A DNA stretch of 64,000 nt from Yoonia vestfoldensis SKA53 (GCF_000152785.1 NZ_CH672414.1:568657-632656), one strand, 5' to 3'; shown: positions 1 through 9,500, counted from the stretch's first letter. Notes: generated from the sequence alone by a model not told the origin. Made by a program: numbers and translations.

Positions 1-111
<111 letters not shown>

Positions 112-218
112 TCATACAGAGGCAGGCCCATGGATTAAAGACGCAAAACGCAAGGATTGCGGTGCTGGCATGCGCTTTCCGGCGGGTGGCGGTGGGCCGC
201 ACCACCGCCCCGCAGGGC

Positions 219-245
219 AAAAAAAAGCCGGGCACGAGGCCCGGC
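219..245 (-). terminator. Rho-independent terminator (minus strand)
   Basis: A perfect 7-bp stem (GCCGGGC 227-233 with GCCCGGC 239-245) and a 5-nt loop are followed on the minus strand by eight T residues (complement of 219-226). It could end the candidate small RNA described here, and also stop read-through from the LysR gene before purL. Confidence 0.8.
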
Positions 246-296
246 GAAGTCCAACAGGGAGGTGAGAGCGATGCGCAAGCGCGCATGATGCCCTCG
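219..296 (-). ncRNA. Candidate small RNA upstream of purL
   Basis: A promoter-like pair, a short transcript-sized body and a strong terminator lie in a row on the minus strand. The predicted RNA of about 78 nt has a 5' hairpin (ATGCGC 271-276 pairing with GCGCAT 281-286, 4-nt loop), an unpaired pyrimidine-rich stretch CTCACCTCCC (around 258-267) that is complementary to Shine-Dalgarno sequences, and the terminator hairpin. This layout resembles Rhodobacteraceae sRNAs with CCUCC-type anti-SD loops such as the CcsR family, but membership cannot be shown here. No ORF of plausible length fits inside it. Confidence 0.5.
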
Positions 297-302
297 ACCG
301 GA

Positions 303-331
303 CAGATAGGGTGCGTTTTTTGACCGTTCAA
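303..331 (-). promoter_or_regulatory. Putative sigma70-type promoter of the candidate sRNA
   Basis: On the minus strand TTGAAC (complement of 326-331) is separated by exactly 17 nt from TATCTG (complement of 303-308). The predicted start, about 7 nt downstream near 296, puts the whole hairpin/terminator unit in one short transcript. Confidence 0.5.
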
Positions 332-413
332 GAAAAAATGTCTGCCACATGCGCATTGCCGCTATGCGATTTTTGCATGGCTTGGTAGGGCGATCCCCCG
401 CGCCGGGCCTTGC

Positions 414-1319
414 CTATTGCGGCGCGGCTTCGCGGATCTTGCGGCGGTGGGCAAAGATTTCTTCCTGCACGAAATCGCGGAATGCGGCGATCCGTTTGGA
501 TTGGCGCAATTCCTCGGGGTAGGCCAGGAATACGGGGACTTCGCCGCTTTCAAGATCGGGCAGGACGCGCACGAGATCGGGGAAATCCTCGGTGACGTAA
601 TCGGGCAGCACACCGATCCCGATATTGTTCAATACGCCCTGCAACACGCCAAAGTAATTATTGACGGTAAACAGGTGCTGGATGTCACTGGTCAGCAAAT
701 GCTGCACCAGCGTTGCCCCTGCCGCGACCTGGATTGAATTAAGACTTTGGCAGACCAGCCGGTGGTCCGACAGATCCAGCAGCGATTCTGGCGTGCCGTT
801 CGTTTCCAGATAGGTGGGCGATGCATAAAGCCGCATCCTGACCGACATCAGCCGTTTGCGGATCAGATCGGCCTGTGACGGTTCTTTCATACGGATGGCG
901 ACATCGGCCTCGCGCATCGGCAGGTCGAGCACGCGTTCTTCCAGCATCAGGTCGATTTTCAGGTCAGGGTAGGCTTCGAATAATTTGGGCAGGCGCGGGG
1001 CCAGCCAAAGCGTGCCGAACCCCGTCGTTGTGGTCACGCGCAGATCACCAAAAACCTCTTCTTCGCTGTCGCGGATGCGGGCAGAGGCGGTTTCAAGGCG
1101 TTTGTTCATTGATTTGGTCGCGTCAAACAGCAATTCACCCTGTTCGGTCAGAATCAGACCGCGCGCGTGGCGGTGAAACAGGGTGGTGTTTAACGTTTCT
1201 TCCAAGGCGCGAATCTGCCGGCTGACGGCCGATTGCGACAGGTGCAGCGTGTCGCCCGCATGGGTCAGTGACCCTGCGTCCGCGACCGCGTGAAATATTC
1301 TTAGCTTGTCCCAGTCCAT
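414..1319 (-). CDS. LysR-family transcriptional regulator
   Basis: A 301-residue protein of standard LysR length. The N-terminal winged helix-turn-helix (residues 1-60) carries the recognition-helix pattern SQSAVSRQIRALEE at about 28-41, followed by an effector-binding domain (about 90-295) of the periplasmic-binding-protein fold. The start MDWDKLRIF was chosen because LysR proteins begin just before the first helix; the 26 upstream in-frame codons look non-coding. It is transcribed away from the indolepyruvate oxidoreductase gene, the usual arrangement of a LysR regulator and its target, and a perfect inverted repeat lies in the shared intergenic region. The effector is unknown. Confidence 0.88.
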   Translation of the reverse strand: MDWDKLRIFHAVADAGSLTHAGDTLHLSQSAVSRQIRALEETLNTTLFHRHARGLILTEQGELLFDATKSMNKRLETASARIRDSEEEVFGDLRVTTTTGFGTLWLAPRLPKLFEAYPDLKIDLMLEERVLDLPMREADVAIRMKEPSQADLIRKRLMSVRMRLYASPTYLETNGTPESLLDLSDHRLVCQSLNSIQVAAGATLVQHLLTSDIQHLFTVNNYFGVLQGVLNNIGIGVLPDYVTEDFPDLVRVLPDLESGEVPVFLAYPEELRQSKRIAAFRDFVQEEIFAHRRKIREAAPQ

Positions 1320-1417
1320 CCTGTGCTTTCGTTGCCGCTGCTGCCGTGGATGTATACTAATGATGCTGCGCCTGCAGCAAAAGGTTGTGCAGGCCATTTT
1401 TCGCGATTTTTTGCTTT

Positions 1418-1440
1418 GTAGGTCAGCAATTGTGACCTAC
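1418..1440. promoter_or_regulatory. Perfect inverted repeat, probable LysR operator
   Basis: GTAGGTCA and TGACCTAC form an 8-bp perfect inverted repeat around a 7-nt spacer containing CAATTG. The centre includes a T-N11-A element, the generic LysR-type box. It sits 32 nt upstream of the oxidoreductase start codon and 98 nt from the lysR start. Confidence 0.6.
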
Positions 1441-1472
1441 GCTCTCGCTATGAGTGCTTGGGAGGGTGTCAG

Positions 1473-4400
1473 ATGGGCCGTCATGAAATCACACTCGATG
1501 ACCGTTATGATCTACACAAATCGCCGGTTTTGTTGAACGGTACGCAGGCTTTGGTCCGTTTGATGCTGATGCAAAAGGCGCGTGATACACGCGCAGGGTT
1601 GCACACGGCGGGCTATGTAACCGGCTATCGCGGGTCGCCCTTGGGGGCGGTGGATATGCAGATGGCGCGCGCGAAAAATGTGCTGGAACCCGCCGATATT
1701 ACCTTTCAACCGGGGCTGAACGAGGATCTGGCCGCCACCGCGCTATGGGGCAGCCAGCAGGCCGAATTGCGCGGTGAAGGCAAGTTCGACGGTGTTTTCG
1801 GCCTGTGGTACGGCAAAGGCCCCGGCGTGGACCGGTCCGGCGATGTGATGCGACATGCCAATATGGCAGGCACATCGCCGCATGGTGGCGTCATCATGGC
1901 GATGGGCGATGACCATACTGGCGAAAGTTCCACCACTTTGCATCAATCCGACTGGGCGATGGTCGATGCCTATATGCCCATCGTGTCGCCTGCCGGGGTG
2001 CAAGAAATCCTTGATTATGGCCTCTATGCTTGGGCCTTGTCGCGCTATGCGGGTGTCTGGGTCGGGCTGAAGACGATGAAAGACACGGTCGAGGTCACAT
2101 CGGTCGTCGATGCCGATCCTTTCCGTGCCGATTTTGTCACGCCCGACATGGCCTTGCCTGATGGCGGGTTGAACATCCGTCTGGTCGATACCCCGCAGCT
2201 GCAAGAGGCGCGGATGATCGACCACAAACGTTTCGCCGCCGAGGCGTTCAGCCGCGCCAACAAGATGGACCAGCGCAAATGGGGCAAGGCTGGTGCAAAG
2301 ATTGGCTTTGTGGCGGCGGGCAAAAACTGGCTTGATCTGCAACATGCGCTGGCCTTGTTGAATATTTCCGAGGGCGACGCCGAACGTCTGGGCATCACCA
2401 CATATAAAGTCGGGCAGGTCTGGCCGCTGGATATGGCGTCGTTCCATGACTGGGCGGCGGGGCTTGATCTGGTCATCGTGGTCGAGGAAAAGCGCAAGCT
2501 GATCGAAGTGCAGGTCAAAGAAGCCTTGTTCGACGACAGCCGCACCCGCGTTTACGGCTGGCACAAGGGGGACGAGCATTCCGAAGGGCGGCGCGAAGAG
2601 ATTTTTCCGACCCGTGCAGCGCTTGACCCGATCTGGATCGCCGAAAAGATCGGCGGGATTTTGATAGAGGAAGGCTGCGGGTCGGACGGGATCAGCGCCG
2701 GCATGACCGCCTTGGCCGAGGCACGGCGCGCCGACAATGCGCCGGAACTGGCGGCACGTCTGCCTTATTTCTGTTCGGGCTGCCCGCATAATTCATCGAC
2801 CAAGGTCCCCGAAGGGTCGCGCGCCTATGCCGGCATCGGCTGTCACTATATGGTGCAATGGATGGACCGTGACACGGTCGGGTTTACCCAGATGGGCGGC
2901 GAGGGCGCGAACTGGGTGGGTGAAGCCCCGTTTTCCACCCGTGACCATGTGTTCCAGAACCTTGGCGACGGCACCTATAACCATTCGGGCGTGCAGGCGA
3001 TCCGCTTTGCGCTGATGGCGGGGACCAATATCACCTACAAGATTCTGTATAACGACGCGGTCGCCATGACCGGCGGGCAGGGCAATGATGGCGGGTTGAC
3101 GCCTGACCAGATCTGCCGTGAATTGCAGGCGATGGGGGTGCGCAACATCGCACTTGTCCATGACGCGAAAGAGGATCTGGACCTGTCGGTGTTTCCTGCG
3201 GGACTGGACATCAACGAACGCGCTGATTTCGAAGCTGTGCAAAAGAAATTTAGCAAATACAAGGGTGTGTCTGCCATTGTTTATGTCCAGACCTGTGCCG
3301 CCGAAAAGCGCAGGCGGCGCAAGCGCGGCCAATTCCCCGACCCCGACAAGCGCGTGTTCATCAACACGGATATCTGCGAAGGCTGCGGCGATTGCGGGGT
3401 GCAATCCAACTGCGTCAGCATCGTGCCGGTCGAAACCGAACTGGGGCGCAAGCGCGCCATCGACCAATCGTCCTGCAACAAGGATTTTTCCTGCGTCAAA
3501 GGGTTCTGCCCGTCTTTCGTGACGATTGAAGGCGCGCAAATCCGCAAAGACGCCACCGCCGCCGTCGATCTGCCCGACATGCCTGATCCCGTTCTGCCTG
3601 CCATCCACGGCACGCATAACACCGTCATCACCGGCGTGGGTGGCACAGGCGTCGTGACCATCGGCGCGGTCATGGCGATGGCCGCGCATATCGACGGCAA
3701 GGGCGCAGGCATGATGGAAATGGCGGGGCTCGCGCAGAAAGGCGGGGCCGTGCATATCCATTGCCGCATCGCCGAAAAGCCGGGCGATATCAGCGCGATC
3801 CGCGTGGCGACCGGCGAATGCGACACGCTGATCGGTGGCGATCTGGTGGTGTCGGCGGGGGCGAAAACGCTGGGGCTGATGCGCGCGGGCCGCACGCGCG
3901 GCGTGGTTAACAGCCATGAGATCATCACCGGCGATTTCACCCGTGATACCGCATTCACACTGCCGACCGATGCATTGCGCCTGTCGCTACAGGCGCGGCT
4001 GGGCGAAAATGTGATGCTGTTCGACGCCTCTGATCTGGCTCGTGCGCTGCTGGGTGACAGCATCTATTCCAACATGATGATCTTTGGCGCGGTCTGGCAG
4101 ATGGGGGCAATCCCCTTGACCCGTCAGGCGATCATCGACGCGATTGACCTGAACGGCGCTGCGGTCAAGCGCAACATCGCCGCCTTTGACTATGGCCGCT
4201 GGGCCTATCTGCATCCGGCGGATGCAGCGGCCATCCTTGCGCCGGATGTTGTGGTTTTACCGCAGACATTGGACGACAAGATCGCCTTTCGCATGACCCA
4301 CCTGACCCAATACCAAAGCGCGCGATTGGCCCGACGCTATCGCACATTCGTGGACCAGTTTCGGGATGAACCGCTGCGCGAGGCTGTGGCGCTGGGTTAT

Positions 4401-4886
4401 CACAAGCTGTTGTCCTATAAGGATGAATACGAGGTTGCGCGCCTTTTGACCCAGACCCGCGCCAAGGCTGCTGCCACATTCGACGGCGATCTGAAACTGA
4501 CCTATCATCTGGCGCCGCCGATCATGTCCAAAACCGGCAGCGACGCACGGCCTGTGAAACGGGAATTTGGCGCGCGGATGGCCTGGGCCTTTCCCAAACT
4601 GGCGCAGTTCAAATTTCTGCGCGGCACATTGCTTGACCCATTCGGGCGCAACCCCGAACGGCGGATGGAACGCGCATTGATCGCGCAATACGAGGCGGAT
4701 ATGGCACAGGTTCTGCGCATCCTGCGCCCCGATACGCATGATGCCGCCGTGGCACTGGCGCGCCTGCCGCTGGATATCCGCGGCTTTGGCCCGGTCAAGG
4801 ATGCAGCCGCGCGCAAAGCCGCCAAGCGCCGCGAGGAATTGCTGACCAGCCTACATGCGGCACCGATGCAGCAGGCGGCAGAATGA
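1473..4886 (+). CDS. Indolepyruvate ferredoxin oxidoreductase, fused alpha/beta subunits
   Basis: A 1137-residue fusion of both IOR subunits, the form typical of alpha- and betaproteobacteria. It decarboxylates aryl pyruvates such as indolepyruvate to acyl-CoA, reducing ferredoxin, in the breakdown of transaminated aromatic amino acids. Visible landmarks: GYRGSPLG near residue 50; a thiamine-diphosphate motif beginning GDGTYNHSG near 499 and continuing to NDAVAMTGGQ; cysteine clusters CEGCGDC near 634 and CNKDFSC near 668 for Fe-S binding; and a C-terminal gamma-type domain opening GVGGTGVVTIG near 720. The ATG at 1473 has GGAGGG six nt upstream, preferred over a TTG at 1458. Control by the divergent LysR gene is likely. 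Confidence 0.93.
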   Translation: MGRHEITLDDRYDLHKSPVLLNGTQALVRLMLMQKARDTRAGLHTAGYVTGYRGSPLGAVDMQMARAKNVLEPADITFQPGLNEDLAATALWGSQQAELRGEGKFDGVFGLWYGKGPGVDRSGDVMRHANMAGTSPHGGVIMAMGDDHTGESSTTLHQSDWAMVDAYMPIVSPAGVQEILDYGLYAWALSRYAGVWVGLKTMKDTVEVTSVVDADPFRADFVTPDMALPDGGLNIRLVDTPQLQEARMIDHKRFAAEAFSRANKMDQRKWGKAGAKIGFVAAGKNWLDLQHALALLNISEGDAERLGITTYKVGQVWPLDMASFHDWAAGLDLVIVVEEKRKLIEVQVKEALFDDSRTRVYGWHKGDEHSEGRREEIFPTRAALDPIWIAEKIGGILIEEGCGSDGISAGMTALAEARRADNAPELAARLPYFCSGCPHNSSTKVPEGSRAYAGIGCHYMVQWMDRDTVGFTQMGGEGANWVGEAPFSTRDHVFQNLGDGTYNHSGVQAIRFALMAGTNITYKILYNDAVAMTGGQGNDGGLTPDQICRELQAMGVRNIALVHDAKEDLDLSVFPAGLDINERADFEAVQKKFSKYKGVSAIVYVQTCAAEKRRRRKRGQFPDPDKRVFINTDICEGCGDCGVQSNCVSIVPVETELGRKRAIDQSSCNKDFSCVKGFCPSFVTIEGAQIRKDATAAVDLPDMPDPVLPAIHGTHNTVITGVGGTGVVTIGAVMAMAAHIDGKGAGMMEMAGLAQKGGAVHIHCRIAEKPGDISAIRVATGECDTLIGGDLVVSAGAKTLGLMRAGRTRGVVNSHEIITGDFTRDTAFTLPTDALRLSLQARLGENVMLFDASDLARALLGDSIYSNMMIFGAVWQMGAIPLTRQAIIDAIDLNGAAVKRNIAAFDYGRWAYLHPADAAAILAPDVVVLPQTLDDKIAFRMTHLTQYQSARLARRYRTFVDQFRDEPLREAVALGYHKLLSYKDEYEVARLLTQTRAKAAATFDGDLKLTYHLAPPIMSKTGSDARPVKREFGARMAWAFPKLAQFKFLRGTLLDPFGRNPERRMERALIAQYEADMAQVLRILRPDTHDAAVALARLPLDIRGFGPVKDAAARKAAKRREELLTSLHAAPMQQAAE

Positions 4887-4965
4887 TGGTCTGGGTTCAC
4901 ATTTTTGTCATGCAAGTGTTGCATGATCCTGCTAGTGCCGCGCGGGGTGCATGACGAGGGCATGA

Positions 4966-5874
4966 ATGATGCGCAAGGATCGGCAGGTGGCGCGAGATAT
5001 CACCTATGCCACATCGGCCAAGGGGCGGGGCGGGCGCGCCTTGATCCGCGTGATGGAAAACGCCACCGGACGGCTGCGCCTGATCAAAAAGGCGCGTGGC
5101 TATGACCGCGACGTCGCACAGGGGGCGGATTTCTGGCAGGTGATCACCGCGCGCTATGGCCTTGATTTGCAAATCGCGGGTGGATCGCTGGATGATATCC
5201 CCAGCTCTGGCCCGCTGATCGTGGTGTCCAACCATCCTTACGGTATTCTGGACGGGCTGATGATGGGGCTGATCCTGTCGCAGCGCCGTGGCGGCGATTT
5301 CAAGGTATTGGCGCACCGGATTTTCCGCGCCTCGCCCGATCTGGAAAAGGTGATCCTGCCGATTTCCTTTGATGAAACCAAAGAAGCCGCCAAGCTGAAC
5401 CTTGAAACCCGCGCAGAGGCTGTCCGCTATCTGGCGGCAGGCGGGGCCATCGGGATTTTTCCGGGCGGGACAGTATCCACCTCGGCCAAGCCGTTTTCGC
5501 CGCCGATGGACCCCAGCTGGCGCAATTTCACCGCCAAGATGATCGCCAAATCCGATGCGGTGGTCGTGCCGATCTTTTTTGAAGGCCGCAACAGCCGCCT
5601 GTTCCAGCTGGCCAGCCATCTGCATGTGACCCTGCGGATGGGCCTGTTGATCCGCGAATTCAAAGCCCGCATCAACAAACCCGTGCGTGTGGTGATCGGC
5701 AAGCCTATTGCCGCCGATGCCTTGGCAGGGCTGAAAAAAGACCCCAAAGCATGCATGGATTTCCTGCGAAAAGCCACCTATGAGTTAAGTCTCGACCCGC
5801 TCGATCCGACCATGATCGGGCATGAATTCGAAGACAAATACAAGGTGCGCGATGGCCGTAGGGATATTCGATAG
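4966..5874 (+). CDS. Lysophospholipid acyltransferase family protein
   Basis: A 302-residue PlsC-like acyltransferase. The family motif I reads NHPYGILD near residue 88 (the HxxxxD box with H and D intact), and the acyl-acceptor motif FPGG occurs near 164, followed by KPFSPP. Such enzymes add acyl chains to lysophosphatidate or to lyso-ornithine lipid (OlsA); which one cannot be decided here. Two adjacent ATGs (4966 and 4969) share a GAGGG ribosome binding site. The 3' end overlaps murI by 23 nt, so the two are probably co-expressed. Confidence 0.82.
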   Translation: MMRKDRQVARDITYATSAKGRGGRALIRVMENATGRLRLIKKARGYDRDVAQGADFWQVITARYGLDLQIAGGSLDDIPSSGPLIVVSNHPYGILDGLMMGLILSQRRGGDFKVLAHRIFRASPDLEKVILPISFDETKEAAKLNLETRAEAVRYLAAGGAIGIFPGGTVSTSAKPFSPPMDPSWRNFTAKMIAKSDAVVVPIFFEGRNSRLFQLASHLHVTLRMGLLIREFKARINKPVRVVIGKPIAADALAGLKKDPKACMDFLRKATYELSLDPLDPTMIGHEFEDKYKVRDGRRDIR

Positions 5875-6664
5875 CGGATTGGGCGGTTTGACCGTGCTGG
5901 ATGCGGTGGCCAAACGGCTGCCCGATGTCCCGCTGGTCTATCTGGGCGATAGCGCCCATGCGCCTTATGGCGTGCGCACGCCCGACGATATCTACAACCT
6001 GACCACCGCCGCCACCCAGCGGCTGTTCGATGCAGGCTGCGATCTTGTGATATTGGCCTGCAACACCGCCAGCGCCGCCGCCCTGCGCCGGATGCAAGAA
6101 AGCTGGGTGCCGCAGGGCAAACGCGTGCTGGGTGTGTTCGTGCCGCTGATCGAGGCGCTGACCGAACGGCAATGGGGCGACAATTCCCCCCCGCGCGAAG
6201 TGGCGATCAAGCATGTCGCCCTGTTCGCGACCCCCGCCACCGTATCCAGCCGCGCGTTTCAGCGTGAACTGGCGTTCCGCGCCATCGGCGTCGATGTCGA
6301 GGCGCAGGCCTGCGGCGGTGTCGTTGATGCGATCGAGGACGGCGATATGATTTTGGCCGAGGCACTGGTGCGCAGCCATGTTGATGCCTTGCGCCGCAAG
6401 ATGCCGAACCCCGATGCCGCCGTGCTGGGCTGTACGCATTACCCGTTGATGGAAAAGGTGTTTCAAGACGCGCTGGGGCCTCAGGCCAAGGTGTTTTCAC
6501 AGGCCAATCTGGTCGCCGAAAGTCTGGCCGATTACCTGAGCCGCCGCCCCGAAATGGTCGGCACCGGCCGCGACAGCGCCTTTCTGACCACCGGCGATCC
6601 GGCCCGTGTATCGGCGCGCGCCACGCAATTCCTGCGCCGCCAGATCACGTTTACCGCTGCATAA
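5852..6664 (+). CDS. murI: Glutamate racemase
   Basis: A 270-residue enzyme converting L- to D-glutamate for peptidoglycan. The N-terminus [15 protein letters not shown] is the family signature, and both catalytic cysteines are present in LACNTASA (C70) and LGCTHYPLM (about C194). The start at 5852 is placed at this signature, behind AAGGTG; it lies within the end of the acyltransferase gene. argC follows after 12 nt, so this is the middle of a rightward operon. Confidence 0.95.
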   Translation: MAVGIFDSGLGGLTVLDAVAKRLPDVPLVYLGDSAHAPYGVRTPDDIYNLTTAATQRLFDAGCDLVILACNTASAAALRRMQESWVPQGKRVLGVFVPLIEALTERQWGDNSPPREVAIKHVALFATPATVSSRAFQRELAFRAIGVDVEAQACGGVVDAIEDGDMILAEALVRSHVDALRRKMPNPDAAVLGCTHYPLMEKVFQDALGPQAKVFSQANLVAESLADYLSRRPEMVGTGRDSAFLTTGDPARVSARATQFLRRQITFTAA

Positions 6665-6676
6665 AAGGGGTCCGTC

Positions 6677-7705
6677 ATGACCTATAACATCGCCATTCTG
6701 GGCGCGTCGGGCTATACCGGTGCCGAACTTGTCCGCCTGATCGCCACCCATCCGCATCTGCGGATTGCGGCCCTGTCCGCCGACCGCAAGGCCGGCCAGC
6801 AGATGGCCGATGTGTTCGCGCATCTGCGCCATCTGGACCTGCCCGCGCTGGTCAAGATGGAAGACATCGACTTTTCCGGCATTGATCTGGTGTTCGCCGC
6901 CTTGCCGCATAGGTTGTCGCAAGCCTTGGTCCGCGATCTGCCCCAAGCGGTGAAGGTTGTCGATCTGGGCGCCGATTTCCGGCTGCGCGATCCGGCGGAT
7001 TACGAAAAATGGTATGGTGCGCCGCATGTTGCGCCCGAATTGCAGAAAACCGCTGTCTACGGGCTGACCGAGTTTTACCGCGACGAAATCAAATCCGCGC
7101 GGCTGGTGGCTGGCACGGGCTGCAACGCTGCCACCGTGCAATTTGCGCTGCGCCCGCTGATTGCGGGTGGGCTGATCGACCTTGATGACATCATTTGCGA
7201 TCTGAAAAACGGGATTTCGGGGGCAGGGCGGTCGCTGAAGGAAAACATGCTGTTCACCGAACGCAGCACCGATGTGCTGGGTTATTCGCAAGGCGGCAAG
7301 CACCGGCACTTGGGCGAATTCGATCAGGAATTTTCGGCCCTTGCCGGACGAAAGGTCGAAATCCAGTTCACCCCGCATCTGGTGCCGATCAGCCGCGGTA
7401 TTCTGGCCAGCTGTTATCTGCGCGGCGATGCGCAGGCGATTCATGCCGCCCTAAGCGTGGCCTATGCGGATGAACCGTTCATTCACGTCCTGCCGTTTGG
7501 CCAATGTCCCGGCACCGGCCATGTGATGGGGTCGAATTTCTGCCATATCGGTGTGACATCCGACCGCATATCAGGCCGTGCCCTTGTGGTGGCGACCCTC
7601 GACAACCTATGTAAAGGATCGTCAGGGCAGGCCGTGCAGAACGCCAACCTGATGTTGGGTCTGAATGAAACGGATGGTCTGATGCTCGTGCCGGTCTTCC
7701 CATGA
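6677..7705 (+). CDS. argC: N-acetyl-gamma-glutamyl-phosphate reductase
   Basis: A 342-residue NADPH-dependent dehydrogenase of arginine synthesis. It shows the Rossmann start [15 protein letters not shown], the active-site cysteine in [10 protein letters not shown] (about residue 149), and the C-terminal stretch with [12 protein letters not shown]. It has the long form, as in most proteobacteria. AAGGGG precedes the ATG. Its stop overlaps the ccmE start by 4 nt, linking arginine and cytochrome c maturation genes in one transcript. Confidence 0.95.
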   Translation: MTYNIAILGASGYTGAELVRLIATHPHLRIAALSADRKAGQQMADVFAHLRHLDLPALVKMEDIDFSGIDLVFAALPHRLSQALVRDLPQAVKVVDLGADFRLRDPADYEKWYGAPHVAPELQKTAVYGLTEFYRDEIKSARLVAGTGCNAATVQFALRPLIAGGLIDLDDIICDLKNGISGAGRSLKENMLFTERSTDVLGYSQGGKHRHLGEFDQEFSALAGRKVEIQFTPHLVPISRGILASCYLRGDAQAIHAALSVAYADEPFIHVLPFGQCPGTGHVMGSNFCHIGVTSDRISGRALVVATLDNLCKGSSGQAVQNANLMLGLNETDGLMLVPVFP

Positions 7706-8169
7706 GTGGTTTGAAAAACCTCAAGAAACGCCGCCGCGTGCAGGTGATTTCCATCGCGGGGGCCTGCGTGGCCTTTGTGCTGGTTTTGTTGTGGTTTCTG
7801 CCGTCAGACAGTTTCCAGTTCTTCCGCTCGCCATCTGAAGTGGCCGAAGCCACCCCCATGCCCAATGAACGGTTCCGCCTTGGTGGTCTGGTTGAAACAG
7901 GGACACTGGTGCGCGGGCAGGGGCAGGAAATCAGCTTTGCCGTCACCGATGGCGGCGCGTCGATCCCTGTCGTTTACGCCGGTATCCTGCCGGACCTGTT
8001 TTCCGAAGGCGAAGGCGTCGTGGCGCAGGGCAACATGATCAATGGCCGGTTCGAAGCCGTTGAAATCCTTGCCAAACATGATGAGACCTACATGCCGACA
8101 GAGGTGCTGGACGCGCTGAAGGCGCAAGGGGTCTATGTCGACCCGAACGGTGCCCGCATCACCAATTAA
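7702..8169 (+). CDS. ccmE: Cytochrome c maturation heme chaperone CcmE
   Basis: A 155-residue periplasmic heme chaperone with one N-terminal membrane anchor (about residues 14-33) after a basic KKRRR stretch. The heme-binding histidine (H126) and the tyrosine four residues later (Y130) lie in [10 protein letters not shown], the conserved CcmE motif. CcmE accepts heme from CcmC and passes it to CcmF/CcmH. It starts inside the argC stop codon. Its partner ccmF does not follow directly: three lysis-type genes lie between them. Confidence 0.95.
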   Translation: MSGLKNLKKRRRVQVISIAGACVAFVLVLLWFLPSDSFQFFRSPSEVAEATPMPNERFRLGGLVETGTLVRGQGQEISFAVTDGGASIPVVYAGILPDLFSEGEGVVAQGNMINGRFEAVEILAKHDETYMPTEVLDALKAQGVYVDPNGARITN

Positions 8170-8213
8170 CCTTGTCTTGATAGCCTGTCCTCGCAATCAG
8201 CAGAGGGCAGGAT

Positions 8214-8825
8214 ATGCAAAGCATCACCGATATCGCCGCCGAGATCGTCGCCCGCGAAGGCGGCTATGTGAACGACCCTGACGATCCGGGTGGGCCGACC
8301 AAATATGGCGTGACCATCCATACGATGCGCAGGCTGGGGCTGGACCTGACCGGCGATGGCACGATTGACGCGTCCGATGTGCAGCGGCTGGACCATACAC
8401 AGGCCGTGACGATCTTTGTTGAACATTATTATCACCGCCCCCGCATCGACCGGCTGCCGCAGGTCATTCAGGCCAGCGTCTTTGACATGTATGTCAATGC
8501 GGGCGTCAATGCGGTGCGCATTCTGCAACGCTTGCTGGTCGATATGCGTCTCCCCGTTGCCGTCGATGGCGTGATCGGCCCGCAGACCATTACCGCCGCC
8601 AGCCGCGCGGCAGAGGCGGCGCCGGATCATCTGGCCGATGCTTACGGGATCGCGCGGCGCAATTATTATTATGATCTGGCAGATCGCCGCCCTGCCAGCC
8701 GCAAATATGCCCGCAGGCGCGATGGCGGCAAAGGCGGCTGGATCACACGGGCCGAGGAATTCATCTCATCTCACTATCACCTGACAGCCGCGCAGCATCA
8801 GCAAAGGACCGCGACATGGGCTTGA
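8214..8825 (+). CDS. GH108-family N-acetylmuramidase (endolysin)
   Basis: A 203-residue holin-associated lysozyme. The catalytic motif EGGYVNDPDDPGGPTKYG lies at residues 15-32 with the expected catalytic Glu15; a C-terminal peptidoglycan-binding part includes VDGVIGPQTI. No signal peptide is visible, as expected for an enzyme that needs a holin. AGAGGGCAGGAT precedes the ATG. The stop overlaps the holin start by 10 nt. From memory, the endolysin/holin pair that releases the Rhodobacter capsulatus GTA is of this family and also lies outside the main GTA cluster, so this copy may serve a GTA; that is inference. Confidence 0.88.
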   Translation: MQSITDIAAEIVAREGGYVNDPDDPGGPTKYGVTIHTMRRLGLDLTGDGTIDASDVQRLDHTQAVTIFVEHYYHRPRIDRLPQVIQASVFDMYVNAGVNAVRILQRLLVDMRLPVAVDGVIGPQTITAASRAAEAAPDHLADAYGIARRNYYYDLADRRPASRKYARRRDGGKGGWITRAEEFISSHYHLTAAQHQQRTATWA

Positions 8826-9307
8826 TTTCTGGACTCATGGGGCTGCTATTTGGCAATAGCCGCAATGTCTTGGTGGACACCGCGCAGGTGTTCCGGCCTA
8901 ATGCCGAACGCTCCGCGATACGCGACGCAGATGCCAAAAGCGAAAGCCTGCAACAATTCGCCGCCGAATTTGTCCATGCCCGCCAAGGGCTGTTTGACCG
9001 CGCGGTCGATGCGCTGAACCGGCTGCCGCGCCCGATGCTGGCGCTGGGGACGATCTGGCTGTTCGTGATGGCGATGCTGGACCCTGACGGGTTTGCCGCG
9101 GGCATGGCGGGTCTGGCGCTGGTGCCGGAACCTTTGTGGTGGTTGATGGGTGCGATTGTCAGCTTTTATTTTGGCGCGCGCCATCAGGCCAAGGAACAGG
9201 ATTTCCAGCGCGTGCTGGCCGCCGCCGTCGTGGCGCGCCAGCCCGGCCCTGCGCCTGATGACACCAACCCCGCGCTGCGCGACTGGCAGGCCAGCCATGG
9301 AAACTAG
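8816..9307 (+). CDS. Phage-type holin family protein (3TM holin)
   Basis: A 163-residue protein with a charged N-terminal half and hydrophobic segments at about residues 71-122, including the signature PEPLWWLMGAIVSFYFGARH of the 3TM holin family. It would form membrane lesions that let the upstream muramidase reach peptidoglycan. AAAGGA lies 7 nt before the ATG. It overlaps the endolysin by 10 nt and the XhlA-like gene by 11 nt, so the three behave as one translational unit inside the ccm operon. Confidence 0.85.
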   Translation: MGLISGLMGLLFGNSRNVLVDTAQVFRPNAERSAIRDADAKSESLQQFAAEFVHARQGLFDRAVDALNRLPRPMLALGTIWLFVMAMLDPDGFAAGMAGLALVPEPLWWLMGAIVSFYFGARHQAKEQDFQRVLAAAVVARQPGPAPDDTNPALRDWQASHGN

Positions 9308-9500
9308 CGTGCTGGACAGGTTCGAATCCCGTTTGCGCCAGCTGGAAACCCGCAATGCGGTGGATGCGGTCCACCGCGACAATGTGGCAACCCGCCTTGG
9401 CGCAATCGAGGATACGCTCAAATGGCTTGTGCGGCTGATCATCGGGGGGATGCTGATGGCCGCCGTCAGCTATGTCGTGCAGGGCGGTTTTACGCTTTAG
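9297..9500 (+). CDS. XhlA-like small holin-associated membrane protein
   Basis: A 67-residue ORF nested behind the holin. It opens METSVLDRFESRLRQLE, a heptad-rich amphipathic helix, and ends in one transmembrane segment preceded by IEDTLKWLVRLIIGG. This two-part plan and the KWLxRxIIG junction match the XhlA (hemolysin XhlA/holin-accessory) family. It starts 11 nt inside the holin gene in another frame. Many annotation pipelines would miss it or choose a wrong, longer start. Function as the third member of the lysis cassette is inferred from position and architecture. Confidence 0.7.
   Translation: METSVLDRFESRLRQLETRNAVDAVHRDNVATRLGAIEDTLKWLVRLIIGGMLMAAVSYVVQGGFTL

Noticed and set aside
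271..288. Mini-ORF MRKRA behind GGGAGGTGAG on the plus strand
   Set aside because: Only five codons, and it is the complement of the sRNA hairpin and anti-SD loop, which explains the SD-like sequence.
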